From Polyangiaceae bacterium (GTDB lineage: Bacteria > Myxococcota_A > Polyangia > Polyangiales > Polyangiaceae), in contig JAKLKA010000004.1 in the NCBI GenBank assembly GCA_023150915.1, positions 1-64,000 of the forward strand: 64,000 nucleotides of DNA. Direction: 5' to 3'. The notes beneath the pieces were generated by a model, which saw only the letters and a list, made by a program, of their open reading frames with translations, searched no databases and was not told where the DNA came from. This document shows positions 20,449 to 28,426 of the stretch, one piece after another. The translations under genes were made by a program, and so were the position numbers. Numbering within the stretch: the first letter of the stretch is position 1; each line of letters begins with the position of its first letter.

Positions 20449-21438
20449 CTAGGAAGCCAGCGGTCGCGGACGGTGCGCTCGGGGGCGGTGTTTCGCGGGC
20501 TTGGTCGGCTTCGGCTTGGCCTTCGGCTTGGGCTTCGCGGTCTTGGGCTCCAGCCGCGGCGGCGGGGGCTCTTCGGGTTCGACCGTGGGCTCGCCTTCGT
20601 CGGGCGCAGGGGGAGGCAGCTCCAGCTTCACCGGCGCCGCGGGCCGCTTCTTCGGAACAGCCTCCCACTTGGGCGCGTCGGTCGGAGCAATCGCCAGGTG
20701 CAGGTGGTTGGCGTGGTCCGAGTCGTAGTCTGGCGTCAGAAGCTCTTTGAACAGGCGCGTGGCCTTGAGTCGGCAGGCCAGCTGGTTCATCGGTGGGCTG
20801 GTCGGGGCGCAGCCATCGGCCAAGCCGCGCGAAAAATCGCGCTCTACCGAGTGCCAGGCCGCCCCGAAGCGGATCTCGTGCACGTCGAGCGCCAGGCCGT
20901 AGGCGTGCAGGCTGAGGCGACCGACGCGGCTCATGCGATACGAATACGCGCCCGAGAAGCGCACCGCGGTGACGCCCAGAACCGCCATCACCGGCGCCAC
21001 CCGATGGAGCGCGAGCACGAAGCGGCAGTCCGCGACCAGCGGCGAGCCGAAGTGGATGCCACCGATCTTGCCCGTGACTTCCACCGGCGTGGTGATGCCC
21101 CGCTTCTCGTCCAGACGATGATGGGTCACCGAGGTACGCGCCAGCTCTGCCAGGCAGGCATCGCCGCTCGGGATCTCGGAGCTCGACAGCTGGGGCACGT
21201 CGGGCCGGGACATCGGGGGCGGGGGCAGCGCCGCGGGCGCGACCACGCCCGCCATCGGCGGCGCCGCCAGCGCGGCGTAGTGCGGCTGAGCCGAGAGCGG
21301 CACGGCGCCGGGGGGGGGTGCGGCAAAGGCGTGCAGCGAGCCCGGCGCGTGACCCGCCTGGGGGGCCGCGGCGGGGAAGGTCTCGCGCGCGCAGCCCCCC
21401 CCACACAGAACGACGGCGAGCAGGCCGAGAGCGCGCAT
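20449..21438 (-). CDS. Extensin-like/M15-type peptidoglycan peptidase lipoprotein with a basic Pro-rich tail
   Basis: A 329-residue protein. A signal peptide ends in a Cys (VVLCGGGC). A Pro/Ala linker is followed by an extensin-like C-terminal domain (about 85-250). Zinc-ligand patterns of M15/LAS peptidases are visible: SLHAYGLALDVHE and SDHANHLHLAI, with RFSGAYSYR before them. It probably cleaves or binds peptidoglycan in the periplasm. The last 65 residues are Pro/Lys/Arg-rich (KPKPKAKPKPTKP) and may contact the wall or DNA-like polyanions. ATG 21438 was chosen for the signal peptide. Confidence 0.78.
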   Translation of the reverse strand: MRALGLLAVVLCGGGCARETFPAAAPQAGHAPGSLHAFAAPPPGAVPLSAQPHYAALAAPPMAGVVAPAALPPPPMSRPDVPQLSSSEIPSGDACLAELARTSVTHHRLDEKRGITTPVEVTGKIGGIHFGSPLVADCRFVLALHRVAPVMAVLGVTAVRFSGAYSYRMSRVGRLSLHAYGLALDVHEIRFGAAWHSVERDFSRGLADGCAPTSPPMNQLACRLKATRLFKELLTPDYDSDHANHLHLAIAPTDAPKWEAVPKKRPAAPVKLELPPPAPDEGEPTVEPEEPPPPRLEPKTAKPKPKAKPKPTKPAKHRPRAHRPRPLAS

Positions 21439-21573
21439 CACGCCGGCATCTTTTCCATGAGCGCGGGGTTTCGCCCAAGGTTTCGTCCAACTTTTTCTCG
21501 CAGGCACTGCACGCATGGCCCGAGTCGCTGGGCGCACGGGCGATCCAGCACTACCCTTGTTCAGGATCTCGGG

Positions 21574-22635
21574 ATGGCGAACCTCGGCTACATCCAGGTC
21601 GTCCGTCACTGCAATCACTTCTGTGGGTTCTGCTCCAACCCGAGCACGCCCTACGTCCACACCTTCGAGACCATGCGCGTGCTGGTCGACGACCTTGCTC
21701 GACGCGGGTACTTCGGGGTGATCTTGACCGGGGGCGAACCGACGCTTCACCCCGACCTTCCCCAGATCGCCCGTTATGCGCGCCAGCAGGGGTTGCACGT
21801 GCGGATGATCACCAACGGCTCGCGCCTGGCCGAGGTCGAGTTCGCCAGAGCCCTGGCCGCCGCCGGTGTCGAGCTGGCGCACGTCTCGGTCTACAGCGTG
21901 CGTGCCGACGTGGAGGCCGGCCTGCGCGGAGTGCCCGGCACACTCGCGCGGGCCTTCGGCGCCCTCGACGCGGCGCACGCCGCGGGAATCGAGCTTGCCG
22001 TCAACTGCGTGATCAACCGCGACAACGCCGACCACCTGGACGAAAACGTCCGCTGGTTCGTCGAGCACCACCCGTACGTGAGGCACTTCGTCTGGAATGC
22101 CCTGGACCCCTCCATGGGTCGCGCCGAGCACGACAAGGCGCGGTTCACGCCCCGGCTGGCCGACTTCGAGCTGTCGTTGCACCGCGCGCTTTCGATCCTC
22201 CAGCAGACCGGGCGCACGTTCCGCGTCGAGAAGGTTCCGCTCTGCTACATGGCCGACTTCGCCTGGGCCAGCACCGAGACCCGCAAGATCGTCAAGAGCG
22301 AGGAGCGCATCGTGCACTTCCTGGACGAGAAGCAGACCGTGCGGCAGACGGCGTGGGAGCACGTGTACTCGGACGCCTGCACGCCGTGCAGCCTTCGCGC
22401 CATCTGCGGCGGCCTGTTCGATCGCGGAAACGGCTACGACCCCGCCGAGCTTCACCCGGTGTTCGTGTCGAAGGCAGCGATCGTGAGCCGGATCGCTTCC
22501 GAGCCGGAGCACGTCCGGCCGATCGCCGACCCGGCGCCCCCGGCGGTGCCAGTGGGGCGCATCACGCTCGAAGGCGAGCGTCGCTTCGCGGCGCAGGCCC
22601 GCGCCGAGCAGCGGCGGGGGCCGAAGCCGACCTGA
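21574..22635 (+). CDS. Radical SAM protein with a C-terminal SPASM-like cysteine cluster
   Basis: A 353-residue protein. The radical SAM motif CNHFCGFC (CX3CX2C) lies at residues 13-20 and binds the [4Fe-4S] cluster that cleaves SAM. GGEPTLHPD and later strands complete the barrel. A second Cys group, CTPCSLRAICGG near residue 270, may hold an auxiliary cluster as in SPASM/twitch enzymes, which often modify peptides or proteins. No small precursor peptide is evident beside it. The nearest gene, the extensin-like peptidase, diverges. The start is ATG 21574 after AGGATC. Substrate unknown. Confidence 0.86.
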   Translation: MANLGYIQVVRHCNHFCGFCSNPSTPYVHTFETMRVLVDDLARRGYFGVILTGGEPTLHPDLPQIARYARQQGLHVRMITNGSRLAEVEFARALAAAGVELAHVSVYSVRADVEAGLRGVPGTLARAFGALDAAHAAGIELAVNCVINRDNADHLDENVRWFVEHHPYVRHFVWNALDPSMGRAEHDKARFTPRLADFELSLHRALSILQQTGRTFRVEKVPLCYMADFAWASTETRKIVKSEERIVHFLDEKQTVRQTAWEHVYSDACTPCSLRAICGGLFDRGNGYDPAELHPVFVSKAAIVSRIASEPEHVRPIADPAPPAVPVGRITLEGERRFAAQARAEQRRGPKPT

Positions 22636-22656
22636 GCCCCGCAAACGCGCTTCAGC

Positions 22657-24195
22657 TCACCCGGGCGCGAGCTTCTTCACCAGATCGGCGGCCTCGTCCC
22701 GATCCACTTCCAGCGCTTCGGCGGTCTCGAGGATCAGCTCGCGTTCGCTGGTGCGGATGATGCCGTCCGCCGCCGTGACCTGGATGGCCAGCGCCAGCGC
22801 CACCTTGCGCACCCCCGGCTCGGGCAGGCGAGCCTTGACCGCGTTGAGGCGAGCTTCACGGCCCTGGGCGTCGAGCTCGGTCTTGGCACGGGCCAAGAGA
22901 GCGTCCAGCTCGTCGCTCGAAAGGCGCGAGCTGGTCAACGACTCGAGGCTCTTCTTGAAGTGGGTCTGCTCTTCTTCGCTGAACTCGCCGTCGGAAGACG
23001 CTGCGAGGAACATGGTCTCGATCAGGGCTTCGAGCTTCGGCGGCGGGAGGTCGTGGGCGGCGGTCATGTCGAAGCGGCTCATGGGGGCGGGAACGATAGC
23101 GCGCGCCCGCGGGTCTGCCAACGGAGCGGGCTGGCCGTGCTGTCGCGGCGCGAAGAACGGCGCTCGCGTGAGCTCGCGCACCAGCTCGGTGGCGTAGCTG
23201 CCGGCGGGCAAGAAGAACGACAGCACCAGCTGCCCGGGTGTGGGCTCGGACACGCTCAGGTCCCCCGGGAAGACCGTGAGGTCGCGGCGTGTGCCGTCGG
23301 CGAACCGGCCCAGGGCCTCGAGCAGCTGCGGGTCGATGCCCGCTTCGGCCAGAGCCCGCTCCTCGAGGTCCAGCGCCGGCCCGGTGGCGCGGCGCATCTT
23401 GGGACCGGGCATGGGCCCAGTCAGGTGGATGTCGCGCGCTTCCAGGCGCGGCTGCTCGCGCGCCGGGTCGTCCACCACGAACACCGAGCCCGAGCCGTCC
23501 AGGCGGACCACCTCGCCGGCCATCAGTTGCCCCAGACCGAGCGCCGAGCGCAGCGTCAGGTAGCGGTTGAAGATCTCGGATTGGATCACACTGGGGTAGA
23601 GCTTGGTATAGAACCGCCCGCGCTTTCGGTCGGCGCGCGCCCCCGAAGCGAGCCACTCGACGGCGCGCCCGAGGTTCGCGCCCTGAATGCCGAAGCGCTG
23701 CGCGCCGAAGTGGTTGGGCAGCCCGCGCTCTCGCAAGCGTGCGGCGATCGGCAGCGCGCGATCGGCCCCGCCGTCGGGGACGCCGACCAGCCGGATCGTG
23801 AAGCGGTTGCCCGCGAGCTGCCCGGTGCGCAGCTTGCGTGGGTGGCGTGCTGCCTCGACCACCCGCAGCGAGTCGGGCAGCTGCCAGGTGTCGGGGGCGG
23901 TGGCGCTGCCGGGCAGCGACAACCACTGGGTGGTGATCGCGTGCTTGTCCTTCATGCCCGCGCTGCCGACGTCGCGAGCCCGCACTCCGGCCGCGCGGGC
24001 GATGATCTCGATGGCGTCTTGGGTGTTGAGCAGGCGCTTCTCGATCCGCACCCAGAGGTGCTCGCCGGCGCCCTCGAGCGGCCAGTCCAAGATCTCGTCC
24101 ACGACGAAGTCCTCGGGGTGCTCCCCGATGGCGCCACCCACGGCGGGCAGATCGGCGCTGAAGAGCGGCGGCTCGTGGACGCGATGGAGGGTCAT
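22657..24195 (-). CDS. truD: TruD pseudouridine synthase fused to a TerB-like domain
   Basis: A 512-residue protein. Residues 1 to about 370 are TruD, which makes pseudouridine 13 in tRNA: EHPEDFVVDEI, GSAGMKDKHAITTQW with the catalytic Asp, NHFGAQRFG, and a C-terminal FFLPAGSYATELVRELT. E. coli TruD is 349 residues. The frame then runs without a stop into an acidic helical domain (about 375-512) typical of TerB: FLAASSDGEFSEEEQTHF, QVTAADGIIRTSERELI. TerB folds are usually separate proteins or parts of stress modules. An internal ATG at the junction (MSRFDM) could also give a free TerB. It is third in a run after TlpA-like and PP2C genes, three bases from the latter. Confidence 0.9.
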   Translation of the reverse strand: MTLHRVHEPPLFSADLPAVGGAIGEHPEDFVVDEILDWPLEGAGEHLWVRIEKRLLNTQDAIEIIARAAGVRARDVGSAGMKDKHAITTQWLSLPGSATAPDTWQLPDSLRVVEAARHPRKLRTGQLAGNRFTIRLVGVPDGGADRALPIAARLRERGLPNHFGAQRFGIQGANLGRAVEWLASGARADRKRGRFYTKLYPSVIQSEIFNRYLTLRSALGLGQLMAGEVVRLDGSGSVFVVDDPAREQPRLEARDIHLTGPMPGPKMRRATGPALDLEERALAEAGIDPQLLEALGRFADGTRRDLTVFPGDLSVSEPTPGQLVLSFFLPAGSYATELVRELTRAPFFAPRQHGQPAPLADPRARAIVPAPMSRFDMTAAHDLPPPKLEALIETMFLAASSDGEFSEEEQTHFKKSLESLTSSRLSSDELDALLARAKTELDAQGREARLNAVKARLPEPGVRKVALALAIQVTAADGIIRTSERELILETAEALEVDRDEAADLVKKLAPG

Positions 24196-24198
24196 CTT

Positions 24199-25158
24199 TC
24201 ACTTCCGGAGCAGGCGCTCGAGGACGGAACCGAGCTCGTCGACCTCGGCGCCCACGATCTCGTCCAGGGGTACCTCTTCGATGCCCAGCAAGAGCAGCTC
24301 TGGCCCCGACGCCTGATCGTCGCCGTGCCAATCGATGCTCGAGCGATCGTACACCGGAACGGCGGCGCGGCGCGGGCCATGGCAATCGATCACGACCGCG
24401 GTCACGTTGTCGGGCGCGCCCTCGCTCTTGGCGAGATCGATGAGCGCCACCACGGTTTCGGCCGGGGGGTCGCGCCGCGTCAGGGCGGTCGCCAGGGCCT
24501 CGGGCGTGACCTCGGCCGAGAGGCCGTCGCTGCACAAGAGGAAGCGGTCGCCGTCGACCACCTGATGCGAGGCCAGCGGGACGCGCAGTCGGTCTTCCAT
24601 CCCCAGCGCGCGAGTGACCGCGTGCTGGGGCAGGCTCGAGAGCACGTCGTCGTCGAGATCGGGCCGCTGCTCGATCACGTCGTTGATCATCGAGTGGTCG
24701 ACGGTCAACTGCTCCAGGTTGCCCGCGCGCAGCCGGTAGCAACGGCTGTCGCCGGCGTGCACCACGTGGACCAGGCTCGAGCGCTTCGAGAACAGCAGCG
24801 CCACCACGGTGGTGCCCATCCCGCGCTTGCTCTTGGCGGCCCGCGCGATGTCGCTCACGGCTCGGTTCGCCCGGTGCACCGCCGTGGCCAGCCGCCGCCC
24901 GTCCACGGCAATGCCGAACGGATCGAGGTCGGGCTGCTCGCGGGCTTCGGCTTCGGTCTCGGCGATGTGCTTCTGCACGCTGCGCGCCGCCGCTGCCGCC
25001 GCGATGTCTCCCGCGTCGTGGCCGCCAGCGCCGTCGAACACGGCGTACAGGCCCAGGTCGTCGCGCACGACCATCACGTCTTCGTTGCCCTTGCGCACGA
25101 GCCCGATGTCGCTCAGCCCGAACACCTCGAGCGTCAGGCTGGCTGGGGGGGCGATCAT
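24199..25158 (-). CDS. PP2C-family Ser/Thr protein phosphatase
   Basis: A 319-residue cytoplasmic phosphatase. Motifs: GLVRKGNEDV (first metal Asp), DGAGGHDAGD, GTTVVALL, HAGDSRCYR, LLCSDGLS and GAPDNVTAVVID. These hold the two catalytic metal ions. A C-terminal extension (about 250-319) carries acidic helices of unknown role. I chose ATG 25158, seven bases after the TlpA gene stop; a longer frame would overlap that gene by 120 bases. It could reverse phosphorylation by the Ser/Thr kinases of this genome, such as the one at 57708, but nothing links them directly. Confidence 0.92.
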   Translation of the reverse strand: MIAPPASLTLEVFGLSDIGLVRKGNEDVMVVRDDLGLYAVFDGAGGHDAGDIAAAAAARSVQKHIAETEAEAREQPDLDPFGIAVDGRRLATAVHRANRAVSDIARAAKSKRGMGTTVVALLFSKRSSLVHVVHAGDSRCYRLRAGNLEQLTVDHSMINDVIEQRPDLDDDVLSSLPQHAVTRALGMEDRLRVPLASHQVVDGDRFLLCSDGLSAEVTPEALATALTRRDPPAETVVALIDLAKSEGAPDNVTAVVIDCHGPRRAAVPVYDRSSIDWHGDDQASGPELLLLGIEEVPLDEIVGAEVDELGSVLERLLRK

Positions 25159-25165
25159 CGTCCGA

Positions 25166-25789
25166 TCATAGATCAGCCGGCTCTGCGGCTGGGGCACCGA
25201 GAAAGGGTGGGGCATCCCGCGGCATGCGTACCGCGAGCTCGATGGCGGCTGCCAGGCGAGATCCGTGGCTGGCGGCATAGCCGACCTGGTAGTCGACCAG
25301 GTAGCCGTTCCTCCCGATCACCGCCACGGCGGGGACGGTCTCCAGCGGATCGTAGGCGCTGGAGAACCGTGGGAAGCTGGTCCCGCGCACCAGCGGTTGC
25401 GTGAGCCGGAAACGCTGCAAGAACCCCGGCACGCCCTGCCAGGTGTCGGCGTCGTCCAGCGACACCAGCAACACCGGCAGGTCCGGGTGGGGGGCGAGAG
25501 CCTGGCTCACCAGCGGCAGCACCAGCTCGCACACTCGACACCAGGTGGCGAAGAAGACCACCACGAAAGGCTCCTTGCCGACCCAGGTGCTCGACTCGAA
25601 CCAGCGCCGGTCCACCGAGGCGACACGGAAAGCAGGGACGCGCTCGCTGGGCGAGAGTGTGCGAAACGGAAACGACTCGGGTTCTGGCTCGGGTGGCGGC
25701 AGGGTGGCAACGCCTGCGGCGCGCGCTGGGCCGGGCGGTGCCGCGCAGGCCGCCAGGCACAAGCAGAGCAGGGCGGGGGCGGCGCGCAC
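25166..25789 (-). CDS. TlpA/ResA-like thioredoxin-fold lipoprotein
   Basis: A 207-residue protein. The leader ends in LCLAAC (lipobox). A Pro/Glu linker is followed by a thioredoxin fold (about 60-185) with active site WCRVC in VVVFFATWCRVCELV and the cis-Pro region ETVPAVAVIGRNG. It should act as a membrane-tethered thiol-disulfide oxidoreductase in the periplasm. The WCxxC middle residues (Arg-Val) differ from the usual Gly-Pro or Glu-Pro. The start is GTG 25789. First gene of a run with PP2C and truD. Confidence 0.85.
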   Translation of the reverse strand: MRAAPALLCLCLAACAAPPGPARAAGVATLPPPEPEPESFPFRTLSPSERVPAFRVASVDRRWFESSTWVGKEPFVVVFFATWCRVCELVLPLVSQALAPHPDLPVLLVSLDDADTWQGVPGFLQRFRLTQPLVRGTSFPRFSSAYDPLETVPAVAVIGRNGYLVDYQVGYAASHGSRLAAAIELAVRMPRDAPPFLGAPAAEPADL

Positions 25790-25833
25790 GGTCCGAGCCT
25801 AGCGCAGTTCGACGGTGCTACGATGGAAGACCG

Positions 25834-26115
25834 ATGTCGAAACGTCTCGCGGGAGTCTGCCTTGCGGCGCTCGTCGGGCTCTTGTGCTTTGGTGGCTCGG
25901 GCTGCGGCGAATGCGCCGAAGGCGCCTGCGAGTGCTCCGACGGCACGACGATCCGGGTGGCTTCGGCTCCCTGCGAGTGTCGCGCGGCCTGTGAGTCGCA
26001 CGGCGGCGTGTGTCGCGACGACTTCGCGGGGTGCCCCCTCGACGCCGGCGACGCGGGCGATGCCGGCACCGAGACCGACGGCTGGCCCTGGCCGTGGGAC
26101 GGCAGCGCAGGGTGA
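25834..26115 (+). CDS. Small cysteine-rich lipoprotein
   Basis: A 93-residue protein. The signal peptide (LAALVGLLCFGGSGC) leads into a segment with nine cysteines in about 45 residues: CGECAEGACECSDG, CECRAACESHGGVC, GC. It ends in an Asp/Gly/Trp tail (DGWPWPWDG). The Cys spacing suggests a disulfide-knotted fold, but I recognise no family. GGAAGA upstream of ATG 25834 is an acceptable ribosome site. It diverges from the TlpA-like gene, and the patatin gene follows after 46 bases. Confidence 0.65.
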   Translation: MSKRLAGVCLAALVGLLCFGGSGCGECAEGACECSDGTTIRVASAPCECRAACESHGGVCRDDFAGCPLDAGDAGDAGTETDGWPWPWDGSAG

Positions 26116-26161
26116 GCACAAACTCAGCCCGGCGCCAGGGCCTGGGCTAGAGTGCGGGGCC

Positions 26162-27397
26162 TTGTCCAGTCGTGCAAAAACCCCGGGGATCGTGCTCTCG
26201 GGCGGGGGCATGCGCGGGGCCTACGAAGCGGGGGTCGTGGCCGGAGTGATGGAGGTGTTGCGGCGCAAGCCCGAGCAGCCGCCCCTCTTCCGGGTGATGA
26301 GCGGCACCTCGGTGGGGGCCATCAACGCCGCCTTCTTGGCCGCCGCTGCCGATCGCGGTGACCACGCCGTGGAAGACCTGCTCGGCGTGTGGCGCAGCTT
26401 GCGCCTCGAGAGTCACGCGAAGTTGCGGCTGCTCGGGTTGATGCGCTGGCCACGGCGCGTGGCCGAGCTCTTTCGTTCGGGCCCGCAGAGCATTCCCCCG
26501 GGCACCAGCTTGCTCGACACCCGTGAGCTCGAGAAGCTGGTGGAACGATCGGTGGACTTCGCCAAGTTGCGCGACAACGTGCGAGAGGGCCGCGTGCATG
26601 CGCTGCTGATCGCGGCGCTGCACGTGGTGTCGGGTCGGACCACGGTGTTTGCCGAGGTCTCGCCCCACGTGCGCTACGCGCCCACCACGTCGGGCACCCG
26701 CATTGCGCGGGTCGAGCCCATCGGCATCGACCACGTGCTGGCCTCGGCGGCGATACCCCTCTTGTTTCCCACGCGGAAGGTGGGCGAACGTTTCTATTGC
26801 GACGGCGGGTTGCGCTTCAACACCCCGATCGCCCCCGCAATTCGCGCGGGCGCAGACCCGCTGCTCGTGATCTCGGTGAGTCATCGCGTGAGCGACGCCG
26901 AGGCGAAGGCTCGGGAGCTCGAGCAGGTCGAGGTCGAAGGCATGGATCTCGGTCCCATGTTCCTGGTCGGCAAGCTGCTCAACGCGCTGTTGCTCGACCC
27001 GGTGAAGCACGACCTGCAGGTGCTCGAACGCCTGAACGGACTGGTCGAGGTGCTCGAGGGCACCCTGACCGAAGAAGAGTACCAGCGCGTGCAGGAGGTG
27101 CTGGTGAAGAGCCGGGGGGCGGGCTATCGCCGGCTGCAGACCCTGGTGTTCACGCCGTCCGAGGACATCGGCGTGCTCGCCGGGGACTACCTGCGAGGCA
27201 TGCGTCGCAGCGCCGATCTCAACCCCGTGCTCGAGCGCTTCCTGGCCCGGGCTTCCGTGGAAGGCATGAGCCAGGAAGCGGACTGGGCGAGCTACCTCTT
27301 GTTCGACGGCGGCTTTGCCGAGCGCCTGATCGATCTCGGGCTCAGGGATGCGCGCGCCCGGGCCGACGAGATCGTCGCGACCTTCGCTGGCTGCTGA
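26162..27397 (+). CDS. Patatin-like phospholipase
   Basis: A 411-residue lipid acyl hydrolase. Patatin motifs are intact: oxyanion loop SGGGMRGAYEAGV, nucleophile Ser in SGTSVGAINA and the catalytic Asp in CDGGLRFNTPI. The C-terminal 150 residues are helical and not part of the core. I assign TTG 26162 because the conserved region begins nine codons later and no ATG or GTG is available; this is tentative. There is no signal peptide, so it probably works on inner-membrane lipids from the cytoplasm or is released another way. Its TGA and the TGA of the convergent DUF4846 gene together form TGATCA. Confidence 0.88.
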   Translation: MSSRAKTPGIVLSGGGMRGAYEAGVVAGVMEVLRRKPEQPPLFRVMSGTSVGAINAAFLAAAADRGDHAVEDLLGVWRSLRLESHAKLRLLGLMRWPRRVAELFRSGPQSIPPGTSLLDTRELEKLVERSVDFAKLRDNVREGRVHALLIAALHVVSGRTTVFAEVSPHVRYAPTTSGTRIARVEPIGIDHVLASAAIPLLFPTRKVGERFYCDGGLRFNTPIAPAIRAGADPLLVISVSHRVSDAEAKARELEQVEVEGMDLGPMFLVGKLLNALLLDPVKHDLQVLERLNGLVEVLEGTLTEEEYQRVQEVLVKSRGAGYRRLQTLVFTPSEDIGVLAGDYLRGMRRSADLNPVLERFLARASVEGMSQEADWASYLLFDGGFAERLIDLGLRDARARADEIVATFAGC

Positions 27398-28378
27398 TCA
27401 CTCCACGGGCTTCGGCCTGTCGAGCCGCCGAAGGCCGTCCCAGGTGAACTCTTTGGTGTGCGGCGTGATGACCGGCTCGCCGGGCCGCAGGCTGAACCAG
27501 GCCGTGGCCCGCCCCGCTTGCAGCACGTGGACGTTCTGCGACGGGTTCAGCCCCTGGGCGAGCAGCGCCAGCAGCTTGCCGTCGTCTTTCTTGGCGAGAT
27601 CGAGCACCACCAGTGCGTGGCCCGGCGAGCCCGTGTGCAAGAAGAAGTCTCCGGGCACGAGTCTCTCGGCCTCGACGGGCTCCGACTGCTGCGCCAGCGA
27701 CGTGCTGTTCGCCCAGGTGAAGACGCCGTTCAGGTACTGCCGGAACTCGGCGTGGTCGACCTCGGCCGGTCGGCCCTTGGTGAGCCAGATCACGCTCGCA
27801 CCCTGGGTCTCGAGCCGTTCGCCCCGGGCCCAGCGCGCAAGCGGCATGTCGAGCCCGGTGGCCGATCGATAGCTGATGTTCTTGTCGCCCTGAGCCCAGA
27901 GCCACTCGGCGTGTAGACGGATGACGACGTCGGGGCTCTGCTGCAGATCGATCTTGCCGTAGTCGATGGCGACCACTGCCCCCAGGTATTGGTCGTCTCC
28001 GGGGTGGACGACCGCGCCCTTCACGCTCTGCACCGGGGTCTTGGCTGCCGCGAGCGGCAAGTGGCGCAGCCAGTGCCCGAACGAGCCCGGCTCGACCTTC
28101 ACCCGCTCGTAGCTGGGCGGCGTCGGGAAGCGCGCCAGCAGCGTGTCGACGGCGGGTGGCGACTCGACCGACTTGTCGCCGAGCCAGGTGTATTGCTTCG
28201 GGTCGGGCCCGCTCGGGGCCGGGGCCGCCGGCGGTGGCGCGCTGGCAGAGGGCGTCGGCGGCGCGGCGGATGCCGTCGGCTCGGCGCTGACCGAAGTCGC
28301 GGCGGGTGGTCCCGCCGGGGGAGATTTGCACGCTGACAGCGCGAGCGCGCACCCCGTCGCCATCCAGCTCCGCCGCAT
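27398..28378 (-). CDS. DUF4846-family lipoprotein
   Basis: A 326-residue protein. The lipobox is ALSAC. An Ala/Pro/Ser linker (about 20-65) is followed by a DUF4846 domain: FGHWLRHLPL, AVVAIDYGKIDLQQ, VIRLHAEWLWAQ, FRQYLNGVFTWANS, LVPGDFFLHTGSPGHALVVLDLA and LLAQGLNPSQNVHVLQ. The family is secreted and has no settled function. The GDFF...GSPGHA pattern recalls NlpC-like or related folds, but I cannot assign a catalytic triad. It lies 48 bases downstream of the large lipoprotein gene on the same strand. Confidence 0.82.
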   Translation of the reverse strand: MRRSWMATGCALALSACKSPPAGPPAATSVSAEPTASAAPPTPSASAPPPAAPAPSGPDPKQYTWLGDKSVESPPAVDTLLARFPTPPSYERVKVEPGSFGHWLRHLPLAAAKTPVQSVKGAVVHPGDDQYLGAVVAIDYGKIDLQQSPDVVIRLHAEWLWAQGDKNISYRSATGLDMPLARWARGERLETQGASVIWLTKGRPAEVDHAEFRQYLNGVFTWANSTSLAQQSEPVEAERLVPGDFFLHTGSPGHALVVLDLAKKDDGKLLALLAQGLNPSQNVHVLQAGRATAWFSLRPGEPVITPHTKEFTWDGLRRLDRPKPVE

Positions 28379-28426
28379 GGGCGGGATCCTATCGGCAGCG
28401 GGTCGCTCGAGGCGAACTCCTGACGA

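Noticed and set aside
20324-21490. Extension of the CBS protein frame upstream into a 533-residue protein
   Set aside because: The added part is Arg/Ala-rich shadow of the extensin-like gene; only the two CBS motifs are protein-like.
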